From: Favolaschia claudopus
Taxonomy: Eukaryota > Basidiomycota > Agaricomycetes > Agaricales > Mycenaceae
NCBI GenBank assembly: GCA_037176885.1
Contig: JAWWNJ010000051.1
Coordinates: forward strand, 496,001-560,000
DNA: 64,000 nt
Direction of reading: 5' to 3'
The notes under the pieces were generated by a model. That model was not told where the DNA came from. It made no database searches and saw only the letters and a list, made by a program, of their open reading frames with translations. Position 1 is the first letter of the stretch; each line of letters begins with the position of its first letter. A program made the position numbers and the translations under genes. Shown piece by piece: positions 1-12,348 of this stretch.

Positions 1-3000
1 TCTTCAGCAGCAATGCGCTCTTGTTCAGCCAATTCAGCAGCGATCCGTTCCTCTTCCAGTCGAGCACGCTCGGCCTCTTCCGCTGCAATCCGTGCTTGCT
101 CGGCGGCCTCGGCAGCGATGCGTTCCGCTTCAAGTCGCGCACGCTCTTCCTCTTCAGCCTTTTCCCTGGCAAGCCTTTCATCTTCAAGGCGTTGTCGCTC
201 GGCCTCTTCAGCCGCAATTCGTGCCTGTTCCGCTGCGATGCGTTCAGCTTCGAGTCGAGCCGCCTCTTCCTCTTCTGCCTTTTGCTTGGCAAGGCGCTCT
301 TCCTCCTCCAACCTCTGCCGTTCAGCTTCCTCCGCCGCAAGGCGCTCCCGTTCCGCTTCCTCGGCAGCGATGCGTTCGGCTTCGAGTCGAGCCGCCTCTT
401 CCTCCTCTGCCTTTTGCTTGGCAAGACGAGCCTCTTCAGCTGCTATGCGTTCCCGCTCGGCCTGTTCCGCAGCGATACGCTCGGCCTCGAGGCGCGCGCG
501 CTCTTCCTCCTCTTCCTTCTGTTTGGCGAGTGCCGCCTCCTCCGCGGCGATACGTTCCGCCTCAATGCGAGCACGCTCTTCTTCCTCAGCCTTTTCCCTC
601 GCAAGGCGTTCCTCCTCTTCCTTACGTTCAAGTTCGACTCGGGCTCGCTCGGCTTCCTGTGCAGCGATCCTTTCAGCCTCAAGACGAGCGCGCTCCTCCT
701 CTTCCGCTTTCTGTTGAGCAAGAATGGCTTCCTCTGCTGCGATACGCTCCGCTTCGAGTCGGGCACGCTCTTCCTCCTCGGCCTTTTGTTTAGCGAGAAG
801 AGCCTCCGCCTCAGCGATTCGCTCTTTCTCCTCTTGCAACCGTCGCTCCTCCGCTAGGCGCTCTTCCTCCAAACGAACACGCTCGGCCTCCTCCGCAGCA
901 AGGCGTTCCCTCTCTGCTTCCTCCGCAGCGAGGCGTTCAGCCTCAAGCCGCACACGCTCTTCCTCCTCTGCTTTGGCTTTAGCGACCCTTTCTTCTTCCT
1001 CCAAGCGTTCGCGTTCGATGCGAGCACGCTCAGCTTCTTCATCCGCAATACGCTGCAGCTCTGCAGCCTCCGCAGCCAGACGTTCAGCCTCAAGACGGAC
1101 GCGCTCCTCTTCTTCAGCCTTCTGCTTCGCGAGAGCAGCCTCCTCCGCTGCGATACGCTCCGCTTCAAGTTGCGCACGCTCTTCCTCTTGGGCTTTCTGC
1201 TCAGCGAGAATGGCTTCCTCGGCTGCAATCCTTTCTTTCTCCTCGTGCGCACGTTGTTCGTCCTTCAAGCGTAAACGTTCAGCGTCCCCTTCCTCGTCGT
1301 TCTCAGCATCTACGTCTGCGGCTGGGAGAGGACTTCCTTGTCCCTGACGTGATACGGAATACGAAGGGGTCCATGGACGAGGAGGGTCGCTGGATGCCTC
1401 CGGCGTATGCGTATCGACTGTCGGCTTTAAAACCAAGTAAGAAATCGGAGCGCTTCAAGCCTGACGCCAGCTTACCTCAGCAATCAGCTCTAAGACTTCC
1501 TGCGGCTTATCCTCAGCCGACATAGAGCCTTGTCGGACTACCGAGTAGGAGGGTGTCCAAGGGGATCGAGGTCGTTCAGGCTCCGGTTCAGAAGCTGGCT
1601 CCGAAGTCTGTCGAATGTCAGCTTTGCCATAGAGAGGCTTGATCATATACCTCAATTTGGGCAATATCTTCGAACTCGACCTGTAACGCTGGCGCATGGG
1701 AGGTGGGGTCCACTTCATCGGCAAAAGAAAGATAAATCTGGGAATCGGTTTCCTAAACACATACATGGAATCAGCCCGCTTCAAATCAGTATTGAGTTCC
1801 TACCTCACTAGCGACATTTGTAGGAAGCTCTGGCTCTTCGGCAATTTGATCAAGAACGTCGGTTTCGATCAAGGCGGCCACAACTGCTTCACTGCTAGGG
1901 TCCGGAGAATCGCTATCGACATCAGGGTCTTGCAGAGTCGAAGGGTCCACAAATCCAGCTTCCAAAGGCGCTGCGGCGGCGCTCTCTTCGAGAACAATGT
2001 CTGGCTGACCCGTCCCGCTTTCTTCTTCGGACGCGGAAGTTGGAGGCACTTCATCCGCTTCATTGGTCACAGATTTCGTCTCGCTAGATTCGAGCGTTGG
2101 TTCTGCTGATAGATCGGCAGGCGTCGTAGAGGGAATTCCTTGGACCACTACAGAATAAGATGGAGTCCAAGGACGAGGGATGTCGGCGGGAGCCTATTTT
2201 GGGGAGGCATAAGTTGTCTTGTGTGCATTTGTGTCCACGGTGTGGCACTTACCTCGTCTTGTGCATCACCAGCTCCTGTAATTGTAACAATGGTCTCTCC
2301 TTCTGCAGGAGCACTTGTATTGATTGGTGGAGGCAACTCAGATAGTTCCGCAAGCTCTTCTTCTCCCAAGGTCGGAATTCCGGGGCCTTGAGTTGTCACG
2401 CTATACGACGGAGTCCAGGGTGACTTTGGTCGCTCGATATCCGACTGCTGAGAAATCGTCAAGGAATCCTAAATTTTCCCCGTCAATGACATTCAAATGA
2501 AGCCAAATCACGAACAGCCTGTGGGTCCTCTGTTTGCACTGAAGGTATCTCGAGGACAAGTTCCTCTGAGCCTTCGGCCGGAATAAACGAGCCATTGGCT
2601 ACGAAATCATCATTCTTCGTGTCAAGGACGTCAACTGAGGTTGAATCGGAGGCGTTCGTTTCTGAACCGTTGGCCTGTTCGCGAGGTGACTTCAAGCAGC
2701 AAATCACGGCGCGAAGTTTCAAACACGTACCAGTGCAATCCCGTTTGAGTTTTTACCCTCATCCACAGACTGCTAATGGTAAACCGTCAGAAACAAGGAG
2801 AGAACACGAAAAGACTGAACGCGCTTCCTGGATCGCCCCATTGACGGTCAATGACGCGTCCTTGAGGTCGTTCTGGGGGGTCCCGTCATCTTTATAGCCA
2901 ACGAGAGCTGAATCCTCTCGAGCGTCGCTCACAGTATCGTTCGCAACCCCATCCACTTTCAAATCCGCTTCAACAGCGCCATTCAGAACCTGCTGCGGGT

Positions 3001-3031
3001 TTTCGACTTCGCCAGTAGCAACTTCGGACAT
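1..3031 (-). CDS. WTPSYSV-repeat, coiled-coil protein (partial)
   Basis: The start is taken at 3031 ([14 protein letters not shown]), and the gene runs off the left edge of the window, so the C-terminus is missing. The N-terminal part is spread over several short exons and is acidic and low in complexity. It carries four copies of a motif close to RP(K/R)SPWTPSYSV followed by xxQG, at 2397-2423, 2149-2172, 1539-1565 and 1353-1376, seemingly one per exon. From about 1340 down to base 1 the sequence is an almost unbroken charged coiled coil rich in E, A, R and K, built from units like AERIAAEEA and [11 protein letters not shown]. Such a helix suggests a scaffold or cytoskeletal role, but I recognise no enzyme domain or named family. 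An opposite-strand serine/arginine-rich frame over 13-1347 is only a shadow of the coiled coil. Confidence 0.75.
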
Positions 3032-3198
3032 GTTTAACGAGCCCGACGCAGAGACTGTTCGAAGGTCGGATATTCGTCAAAAGAGAGCAGTCAAGTGACA
3101 AGAACTGGCCCAACCTCTTCCAGATGCCACGAGGCAGACTATAAGAAAAAGAGTTTGATGCCGTTCGAATCGGAATGTTCCGGGTCTCGGCGGATTTA

Positions 3199-3216
3199 CA
3201 CGTGATCCACGTGATC
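3199..3216. promoter_or_regulatory. Tandem CACGTGATC (two E-boxes) upstream of the coiled-coil gene
   Basis: The 9-mer CACGTGATC occurs twice head to tail at 3199-3207 and 3208-3216, giving two CACGTG cores nine bases apart. They lie about 170 bases upstream of the minus-strand start at 3031. A TATA-like string (GTATATAG) sits next to them at 3219-3226. CACGTG is the classical binding site of bHLH factors such as Cbf1 and Pho4. That it is used here is inference. Confidence 0.45.
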
Positions 3217-3328
3217 GCGTATATAGCTCATCTCGCGCGCCGTCTCTCATGCCTTCTTGGTCCTAAACACAGACTACATAACAATATATATCGCGCCCAT
3301 GTACGCGTTTAAACATTTTCCGCGCCAG

Positions 3329-6286
3329 CTACAGCCCAATCCAACTGCTCCTCCCTCCTGGATTATGCAGACTGGTGTGCCCTATCTTAACCAACTTTGA
3401 ACCTCCGCTTGCCTCATACGAATACGAATCCATCCTGAAAGAGCGCCTATCAAAGGCACTGTCATTCCCATCTACAAATGGGCTCGGGCTCCTGGCAGGA
3501 CCAGGCGAGCCGAAGAACGATCCACCGTTGGGCGACGGCAGTGGAACATCGCTGTCTGCAGGGGGTGCACCAACGACGTTCAAGAACGCCTCAGCATGCC
3601 ATTCGTACCATACTTGACGTTGGTTTGTCATCCGCCAGATAGATACGGTGAGTTCGGAGTTACTTGGAAGGTAAAGTGGTTCCTGCACAAGATAAATTGG
3701 GAAAGGGTTGAGCGATGAGAAGAAGTACGAACTTTGAAAGGGAAGAAGAGCGGGAACCAACTCAGCATATCCTTGGAAATCCTATCTTTTCGATGAGGAT
3801 GGATACTTAGACCGATGTTGCCATAGAGCACAGCTTCGAAATAGCCAGCCAAACCACTCAAGGAAAAGGTTAGATTGAATACAGGACAGCAAAAAGTTGA
3901 AAACCTACTGCAGCACTCCAGCGTGTGGAATGAAAAATTCCAGTTTTGCTGAACGTGCGTTGTGACTATTCGTTAGCGGCAGCCCTACAATGCCATTCAG
4001 ATTGAGAGATATCAGCGCGAAATGTTCCCTACCGGTACGTTCATCGACAACAGCATCTTTCCGTGGATGCTCAAACTCCCAGCACTCTTGTACTTGGGGG
4101 CCACAGCGCCCACTTGAGCTTGCGCCGTCCCCAGAAAGCAGGTTCACGGCCTGGAACATAACTACGTAAGGTGTCTCTGAACCTTTGTCGTCCTTGCTGG
4201 CTCTAGATTCGTTATACAGCTTAGATGATGACAACGGCGCCAGATGTGCAGTGTAAGAGGAAGGGATGGATATACCATCCGCTGGGAGTGAGGGTAAGAA
4301 TTCACTGTGTAAGAGGAAGGCTAGAAATACTACCTTTTAAGAACCTCATAGCTCCGTCGAGACATTCTGGGCTGAGTTCATTGTCACCAAACGAACCCAG
4401 AAGTTCGCTGATGAGAATATCAGCCTTCTCTGGCACCTCGAGAAATCGCATGTCGCCAAATAATAGTTTGACTTTGTCACCCCACTCGGCCTCTTTTCTA
4501 GCTTGCAGCCTGCAAGTCCCATTCGGTGAACTGTGTGCGGGAAACTTTGAAGTCTTACGTGATGTATGCATTAGGGTTTTTCTCTACAACATAGATGAAC
4601 GCGTCGCGACCGGAACGCTCGATCGCAGAAAGCGCCCGTGCAACGAGCGGGCCACGGCCAGCACCAGCCACGCACAGGATACTACCCGATATCAAACAGA
4701 TGAAAAATGAAAAATGGCAACCCAGGCTCACATTAAGTCTTCCCCTTGCCAATCTGCTAATGCTTGGTATATAGCCTAGAATGTAAATTAATCCTAGCGA
4801 GAGGAGGTCTTGAGGTATGTTCACATACCTCCTCATAATTATGGTATTTTACAGGATCCTGTTCGAACGTTTGATAAGTGACACTTTGTAGGTTGTCCAT
4901 TAGCGGCTGCATGCTTATCAGCTCGACAAAATGCTGAAAGAAGCATTCCATGCACCTGTAAAGGCGCCTGTAGATAGTCCTGGTATCCTTGTGCAAAATT
5001 CTCGACAGTCCCAGACGTTAAGGCGGCTTGGATTGCAGGGCTGGTTTTTTCCAAATGCCGCAAATATTGGGAATATGCGAGTTCTCCACCTCGACTATGG
5101 AGCCCTGCATTCGCGCCAGATAGAATGACGATTGGTCGGTGCTAACCTGATGTCGTCAGTAGCTGACCGGCCAAAGACGCAAACAGATCTGCTCGCCGTC
5201 ATGCTTTCGCGGATAAAGGACTGTGTGCCTTTTGGGAGAACAGGATATCCTTTGGAATTGGCGATAAAGGTCGATGCTGGAAGGAACAGATGCCGTATGG
5301 GCTCTGCTTTCCATTTAGAGAGAAATCCAGATTTTACAGGTAAAGGCGGAGTCAAGTCCAATGCTGTATCGTCCCTGTTACCAACGGTAAAAACACGAGG
5401 AATCGAAAACTCACTCAGACTTAGACGGGTGTTATAGTCACATATAGAGCGTATGGTATCCCACATCTCCCAGGTAGCGTCCAGGTTCACGACGCTTGTC
5501 TCTCCGCCCCGGTCATCTGGTACGACAAGCCTTGGTGTCGATGGAGTCGGGGAACCTGCAAACAAGCTACTAGGTAAAGGTGGACTTGGCATCGGCGAGG
5601 CCTCTAAAACGGTGGGGTTATAGATGGCGAGCCTCACGGACAGGTGAATATACGGGGCGCTTTTCAAGCAAGCGTTAATAGTTCGGGCATATGAAGAGAC
5701 ATATTCCCGACTCCGGGGGGGAGGTAGTATGGCCGTCTGTACATTTAAATAAGACGCATAGGCCAATTCTTGCCGCAGAGCCTGTGATGATTTTTTCAAC
5801 GATGGGAGAGACAAAGAGGCAGAAGGCTTACGATCTCAGCGTCATGTCGGACCCAATCGTCTGCAGCATCGAGTTCCAGCCATTCGGATATGAGAGCTGT
5901 CACACCTTCGGCTTCCTCTATAACAGAAGTTGGGATATCACTTCGATCGAAGGAGAAGATTATTCACCGAGCTCGGTCATGGTAACCTCGTCAAGCAAAA
6001 AGCCGGGCTTTGCCCTCCAGGCTTCTGCGCGACGCTCCGCGACCATGTCTGTCGTTGAGTCGACTCCCGTGGAGATCAGACACATCTCTGTCCACCTCTT
6101 CTTCCATTTTTCGGTGGTCAATGGGAGGCAAACTAGATCGTAGCCTTTAGACCGGACTTGGGCCGACAGGGCGAGAACAGGAGTCGAAGCATCGGGATTT
6201 GGAGGCTCTTTGGCAGCCCTAGTAATGTCCTGGGGTGTTAGTAGGCTGGAAATTGAAGTGGTATTCTCCCAGGACACTGAGGACAT
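3329..6286 (-). CDS. PRMT5: Protein arginine N-methyltransferase 5 (PRMT5/Skb1)
   Basis: This is a type II arginine methyltransferase that makes symmetric dimethylarginine on histones and spliceosomal Sm proteins. The start at 6286 gives [18 protein letters not shown]. An N-terminal TIM-barrel-like part follows ([37 protein letters not shown]). Next comes the linker [19 protein letters not shown] and then the SAM-binding loop [14 protein letters not shown] near 4670. The diagnostic double-E loop [19 protein letters not shown] near 4380 contains both catalytic glutamates. The C-terminal beta-barrel closes with GRSSWIGL, matching the GRSYTIGL end of animal PRMT5. A proline/serine-rich insert (about 60 residues, near 3440-3560) sits between the barrel and that tail. 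At least seven short introns are implied. All key residues are present, so the enzyme is expected to be active. Confidence 0.95.
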
Positions 6287-6522
6287 GGCGGTAACCGACG
6301 ATCAATTGAGTGATGCATTACAGCCTTGCATCCAAACAAACGCGTCGCGGGTGTGCCGATCGCGTCGTTTTGCATGTCCTAAAATGTTCTGATCACCGAA
6401 GCTTTCCAACTTCGCTCCCTCTCAAAACGGACCACTATTTTCGCCGTATTTACACATTACGATGGTGATATTCTTTTCTTCGCTATGTACCTATCTGATA
6501 AGATAATCGTATTAATTGGATC

Positions 6523-7424
6523 TCAATCTTCTGTCCTCGGTCGTTTGGTCGGTGTGTCGTTAACAGGACGGTCGTCTTCCACAGGCTCCGACATCGCATA
6601 TCCAGTTACTACACCCTCCAACACCGTCCTGCTCACAAGTTGCCTCAATTCCTCGTCGGGATCGGTGCCTTCTGTATCTGCACGTTGCATAATTTCCTCG
6701 ACAGAACTCATTAGGGCGGTAGTGAGTTGCTCCGATGCCACTTCTTGTTCGCGTTGGGAGGGCTGTTGTAGAACTGGGATCGTCGGAGCAGACGCCGGCA
6801 CAGCGACTGTCTGCAAAAAGTTGGCCACCTCGCTAAACTCTTCTCGTAGATGTTCTATGGGCTAAGTTGCATGACGATTAGCAGTCACATATAGAGCGCA
6901 AGATGGTATAACACACCGAAACACCCTCGGAATTTTGCCTGTCCAAGACAGCACCATGGTCGACAAGGAATCGCGCGGTCTCTACGTTTTCCACCGTGTA
7001 AATGGGCGTGTCGCCGTCAGAATCCTCCACGTTCACGTCGCCGCCTGGTTATTCTAGTCAAATGGGGACTCGAGAGCAGCAGCAAGACCGGCCGGCACCG
7101 CAAGAAATCAAGTATTCAAGGACCTGCAATTGACCATAGGACGCCGCAGCATGCCTGGTAAAAAAATTAAGCCTAGAACAGAGATACGACGAGGCACGGA
7201 CATCGGGGTGTATGTGAATGGATCGGAGCATTTGGAGAGACGGCTACACGAAACAGCTAGGTTAGGCAAGGCGATGGAAAGGATGGAACTTACATTCGTG
7301 TTCAATAAGATGCTTGACAGGAATGGGCGGGCGATCGGGGCCAGCAAGAACGAGGACTTACGCGGACTCTGTCGAGCTCACCGTCGCCGGCAGCGACCCA
7401 GATATTTTTCAGCGGGCGAGTCAT
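6523..7424 (-). CDS. Small ankyrin-repeat protein
   Basis: The start at 7424 (MTRPLKNIWVAAGDGELDRV) is joined by short introns to further exons. These give HLIEHE, then TPMHAAASYGQLQVLEYLIS, then DVNVEDSDGDTPIYTVENVE and TARFLVDHGAVLDRQNSEG, which are two to three ankyrin repeats. After them come PIEHLREEFSEVANFLQ and an acidic tail ending in TPTKRPRTED. Length is about 220 residues. Ankyrin repeats mediate protein-protein contacts, and small fungal proteins of this layout exist (for instance Yar1-like ribosome-assembly chaperones), but the sequence alone does not fix a partner. The closing KRPRTED is basic then acidic and might serve nuclear targeting. The gene is divergent from the White-collar-2-like gene, with 330 bases between the starts. 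Confidence 0.75.
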
Positions 7425-7754
7425 TGTGGAAAGAGGGTTTTGTGGTGGTAGCCTTTTGGTTGGGTCAGCATGGCTTTATTGGGACAAATCCGAACAAGGA
7501 TCTCGATTACGACGCGCAAAGAATAGTGTGAATTTTGTATGATAGCTAGCTTGGACTGCTATTAGACGCTATTGAGCTCGTCGGTGAGCTCGTGGATGAG
7601 CCCCGTTGGCGTCGAGATACGCTAAGCAGCGCGCGTCTAGCAGTTCCTGTGCCACTCCAGGCCCCTGATTGAGACTTGTCCTGAGCCTCTATCGTGGCTG
7701 CAGGCCGTTCGCAGCTGGTCTTGCTTGTATCATTACTCTCGCTTCTCTAATCTC

Positions 7755-10186
7755 ATGGCCCAGTCTACGTCCTATCATGCCTCTTCTCCAAAGTTTCCTC
7801 CTCCCAGTGAGACGCGTTGTTGTAAGTCTTTCTCGTTATTTCATATCGCTTCGCCCTATGCGAGGTGATTCCATTGTCTACGACTCTGCGGCTCTTGCGC
7901 AGGTTCTATCTCCCTGAGCAAGCCTGGGTCTTCCATTACTGCTGGCTGTCATCCAGACGCGCTTGGTCGTGGTTCGGACGCAGAATCTGCTGAAATACCA
8001 GCCGACGATCGCTTGTTGATCAGGATCGTATTCTTGCTGTTATCGAATTCCTTACTTGCTGTTCTTTCAGACTGGGCTCTTCTCTCTGCCAAACTCGAAT
8101 TCGTCTACCTTGATCCTGTCTTCGCGAACCATCTCGGTCCTCAAGCAGATGAACTCGTTGGAAAAGCTCTCATCAGCTTTGTTCATGCCGAAGAACAGTC
8201 TGCTGCTGAGCTGGATCTTGAAGATGTTCTGAAACGTCGCACTCTGCATGGAATTGTTTCCCGGTAAGGCGCCTAACATTCTACGCTATCGTTTGTATAT
8301 CTCATCTTTTGTCTCAGTGCACGGTTTTCTCGTATTTCCCGTATGCGACGTGAGCTCGGGTACCAGGGTTCTCTCCCGCCATCCAATGACTCCGACCAAA
8401 GAGATGCTGATCCAAACTATGTGTGGGTTGACATCGTTGCTAATTGGGCTGCTGAGGGCGTCGTCCTGTGTTTCATGCATGCCGTTGTCGATTTGTCCCC
8501 CGCAGACAATGAAGAAGCACAAAAAAAATGGGTGGCCCAATTTCTGCGGAACACCCCGTATGGACGCTGAACAAGTTCAGCTGCTCTATCGTCGTCTCCT
8601 CGTCTGCATTCCTCAGCATAGCGATATGGACCGAGTATTCCAGGTCCTCGCCAATGAACCTGAAAGCCGTCGTCTCATGATAAGCTGGCCTTCGGATCAG
8701 GGGCAAGGGCTAGCCGCCCGCGATTTTGTCAAACTTGTTGAAGATGTTCAGATCGGTCCGGCTCCATCCTCTGGCAACGAGGCAAAGACGAGTTGTACCC
8801 GCAGGTATAAAGCATTGCAACCTATGCCTGCAGTTGCGGGCGAGGTCGAAAGCATCTTCATTCCTCATGGTGCGTAAATGCGCAAGTATAGGGGCCTATG
8901 CGCTGACTTATAATAATTGCAGGCGCCGTTATATTTGCTTGTCACAAAGTGAACTCCCCTTCCCGCGGCACCGCCACTTCTCCTGCCTCCAACCACATGC
9001 AGCAGATCGCCTACAGTACGCCCAGCTATAGCGGGCAAACACCTTATTACGACGGTCCCTCCTACCCTCTGTCCGCTCCAACGGCGCCGTACAATTATCT
9101 TGCACACTCTGCCCATTCCTCGCCTGCTGTCTCGGCCCCTTATTCTTCTTCTAGATGGGCGCAGCCGCAAGGCGAGCAACCCGCTGGCTCGTATGCTGCC
9201 CACTGGACATCCTCCTCTCAAGGGCACTCCACTAGTAATCTTCGTTCCGCTTCGTATCCGCCGCCGCAAGGCCAGCAATGGCCATCTCAGCCTCCTCCCT
9301 ACATCGACACCGCTAATAGCAGCGGGCCAACCTATCAGCGTCCTCTATCTCCGTCTTATGGGTACTCTGTTTCCCCAACGACAGAGGAATCGACCTCGCC
9401 TGCAACCGACATAGTCCCACCGCCACGACGAAGAATCAGTCCGACATCGCGAGAACCAGGTGGTGGTTCTGGCGGTAGGGCCAGCAGTGCCCGTCCGGCT
9501 GGCGTATTGAAGTGTTCTAGCTGCAAGACCACCTCTAGTCCGGAGTGGAGGAAGGGACCCAGTGGCAAGAAGGAGCTTTGCAATGCGTAAGTCTTGTAGA
9601 TCTTACACGAATTGTGTCAGCAGCTAAGCTCCTTGGCAGATGCGGTCTACGCTATGCTCGTTCCCGCGCTAAGAAAGAAGGCACTCAGGCTCAGCGCAAA
9701 CGCAAGGAGAAAGGGGTCACTGTAAAGCGTGGAGCGTCCGCGACTCCTCCGTCAGCGACATCCTCAACCGGCTCCTATCCTGCGATTCGCAGAAAGTATG
9801 AGGACTCCACGTCTTTCTCTTCTGCTGGATCTGGCTCCGGTAGTGAGCCGTACCATCGGTTGGAAGAACCAACACCATCGCCTTCGCCACCTGCGTCTAG
9901 CGTGAATTTTGTCCATTATTCCCCTACAGACACGCATTCGCATTATCAGGCTGCTACGAGCGGCAACACCTTCTATTCCGTTCCCTCTCCCTTATCGAAT
10001 CCGCCCGTTCACCCACCACCTGCAGCGCACCCTTACTCCGAGCGTACTTCACCTATGAATTCTCCCGCAGCACATTCTGTGCTCACGTCGAACGCTTCAT
10101 CTTTCGAGCGGGAGCAAAAGCGTGAACTGCTTCCCCCAACTCCGCTTTCCACTGCGACGCGGCGGTCCATCTTGACGCAGCAATGA
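7755..10186 (+). CDS. wc-2: White-collar-2-like PAS/GATA zinc-finger transcription factor (possible frameshift)
   Basis: In fungi WC-2 pairs with the blue-light receptor WC-1 and binds GATA-type light-response elements. A PAS-like domain lies at 8070-8560 (AKLEFVYLDPVFANHLGPQA; YVWVDIVANWAAEGVVLCF). One GATA finger sits near 9510-9690 as C-x2-C-x18-C-x2-C, with [20 protein letters not shown] split by an intron, then the basic RYARSRAKKEG. Between and after these the chain is rich in serine and proline. The end at 10186 (RRSILTQQ) is clear. The start is less sure: ATG 7755 (MAQSTSYHASSPKFPPPSE) is the best candidate, but the joins from 7830 to 8070 are unresolved. At 8521-8528 a run of eight A shifts frame inside a conserved stretch; with seven A the chain reads DNEEAQKNGWPNFCGTPR without a break. 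Confidence 0.8.
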
Positions 10187-10690
10187 TTCCTTCCAGCGCG
10201 ATTCTTTGGATAGGATTGCACCATCATTTCTCTTCACTCCTCTCGCGTGCCTCAGCCCTTCCCTTCTCTGCGTTTGATTCTATAATGCCCAGTTTGCAAC
10301 AAAAAATACGGATAGCCGAAAACGGACCAGGAAGAGAGAGATGGCCTGAATAATTCTGGTCCGCCGGGTCTTGTCTGCCGGTATTGTCCACTCGTCTCGC
10401 CTTTGCATTTTATGATAATAGTAGTTGAGCAAGCTACTCCATGACTACTCTCCGCACATATAACTCCATCACTCCGATTCGTACCGAGCCCAGGATAAAT
10501 AATTCTACCTCCCTTTAGTCGAGTAATTCGATTTATTGTATTTTAGACAGGTATATTGTAACATGGAATCATGCATCGCCAGGAATCCGCGTTTTTGGTG
10601 GAGACAATCGACAATTCAAGTTGCTTAGTCAGGAACGCGTCAATGGATCGCCAAATTGAGTCATAGCTCTTCCACCTTCTCTTTCTCCCA
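10187..10690. other. Intergenic, WC-2-like to Sds22
   Basis: AT-richer sequence that should hold the 3' UTR of the White-collar-2-like gene and the promoter of sds22. I see no ORF with coding character, no RNA gene and no repeat. Confidence 0.6.
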
Positions 10691-12142
10691 ATGTCCAAAG
10701 ATCCAGAGACGCACGATCCGAACGCGCAAGTCGTCAGTGCGCCCACTGTAAATGATACTGTAGCTGTCGGCGACGAGGCGGCGGTGTCTGCCGCTCCTCC
10801 TGAGCGGTAATCGGTGCATGTATTTTCCCTGTTTGCGACTTACACGTTCTAGATCTGCACGTGTTGTCCTTCCTGAGCCAGAGGAGGAGTCTGATGAGGA
10901 ACCTGAGGAGGCTTTCATTGAAGAAGACCGCGATTTTCTGGTCGAACTCCCGGATGAAACCGAGGTGTGGCATGCCTCAACTTGTTGAACATAGCTGTCT
11001 CTTACGCTATCGCGCATCGAGGATCTGGACCTTGTTCATCTGAAGATCGGCTCCTTGGCGCCTCTGCGACTTCCAAGATTCGCAACGCACCTTAAAAAGT
11101 TATGTCTTCGTCAAAATTTCATCTCGCGCTTGGAACCGGAAATATTCCAACCTCTTCAAAAGCTTCAAGAATTGGATCTGTACGACAACAAAGTCAAGCA
11201 TGTCGGTGATGGCCTGAATGGTCTTCCAGAGCTTTCGTGCGTGGATCAAAGTCCTCGTCTGTGAAGCTGAATATTTATCTATTCAGAGTGCTCGATCTTT
11301 CATTCAATTTGATTCGGACAGTGCCAGAAGCCTTGCAACAATTACCAGCGCTTCACACCGTCTACTTTGTTCAGAATCGGATATCGAAAATCAGCAACCT
11401 ACAGGCCTCAGTTTCTTTACGAAGCTTAGAACTTGGGGGGAATAAAATCCGAGTACGGATGTGGTTATTGGGTCACTCCAGACTCTAACCTCTCGATTCA
11501 ATAGAAGATAGAAAACCTCGAGTCTCTCGTCAACCTTGAAGAGCTGTGGATTGGCAAAAACAAGATAGCCAAACTTGAGGTAGGTAATCACTCGTAGGTG
11601 TACACTTCGCTGACCTATGGTGACGCAGAACCTTGGCACATTGAAACGACTGAGGATTCTGTCACTGCAATCCAACCGTATAACGAAGTTGGAAAACCTC
11701 GAGGAATTGGACGCTCTCGAAGAACTTTACCTGAGCCACAATGGTGTGCAGCGCATTGAAGGCTTGGAACGTAGCGTGGGGCACCATTTTCCTTCGTTAT
11801 TCTTGCCTTCTCAGACTCGATCTAGACCAAACTGACAACTCTCGATTTGGGCAATAATTTTATACCCGAGCTTGAAAACGTTTCACATTTAATTCACCTA
11901 CAGGAACTATGGGTTTGCACTTCTATCGTCCGCGTCTTTCTAATTTAACAGCGCTGTAGATGAGCAACAACAAGATACCCAATCTACACGCTTTGGATTC
12001 GCAATTGAAACATATCACAACCCTGGAAACATTGTATTTGGAAGGGAACCCATGTCAGACCGAAGATATGGCAGGATACAGGCGGAAGATTATTCTTGCT
12101 CTTCCCCAGCTCAAGCAGGTCGATGCAACGTATGTGAACTAG
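10691..12142 (+). CDS. sds22: Protein phosphatase 1 regulatory subunit Sds22 (leucine-rich repeats)
   Basis: Sds22 binds the PP1 catalytic subunit and directs it in mitosis and in PP1 maturation. The start at 10691 (MSKDPETHDPNAQVVSAP) opens an acidic N-terminal tail (PEPEEESDEEPEEAFIEEDR). About eleven 22-residue SDS22-type leucine-rich repeats follow, for example LKKLCLRQNFISRLEPEIF, LQELDLYDNKVKHVGDGL, LEELWIGKNKIAKLE, LRILSLQSNRITKLENLEEL and LEELYLSHNGVQRIEGLE. The end is the usual LRR cap LETLYLEGNPCQTEDM followed by LPQLKQVDATYVN, near-identical to the closing residues of known Sds22 proteins. Introns tend to fall within repeats at similar places, which suggests repeat growth by exon duplication. 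No defects are seen. Confidence 0.93.
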
Positions 12143-12348
12143 AATTCTCATTCGCCTGTTTCTCACTCGCCCTGCTACGTTAGATATGTGAAAGTATAAC
12201 AAGAACGCGTCAAGGGTTACTCAGCTGTATAATGTAGCAACACTTGTTTTTCTGTACATCTTAACAGCGCTATTCCAAATCGACCGAGACGCGATCTTGC
12301 GCTTTGACTTGCGCACGTGACTGACCGCTTCCTCTTCCTCCCACTTTC

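Noticed and set aside
13..1347. Long plus-strand serine/arginine-rich open frames
   Set aside because: They are the complement of the E/A/R-rich coiled coil read on the minus strand, and no start context or homology supports them.
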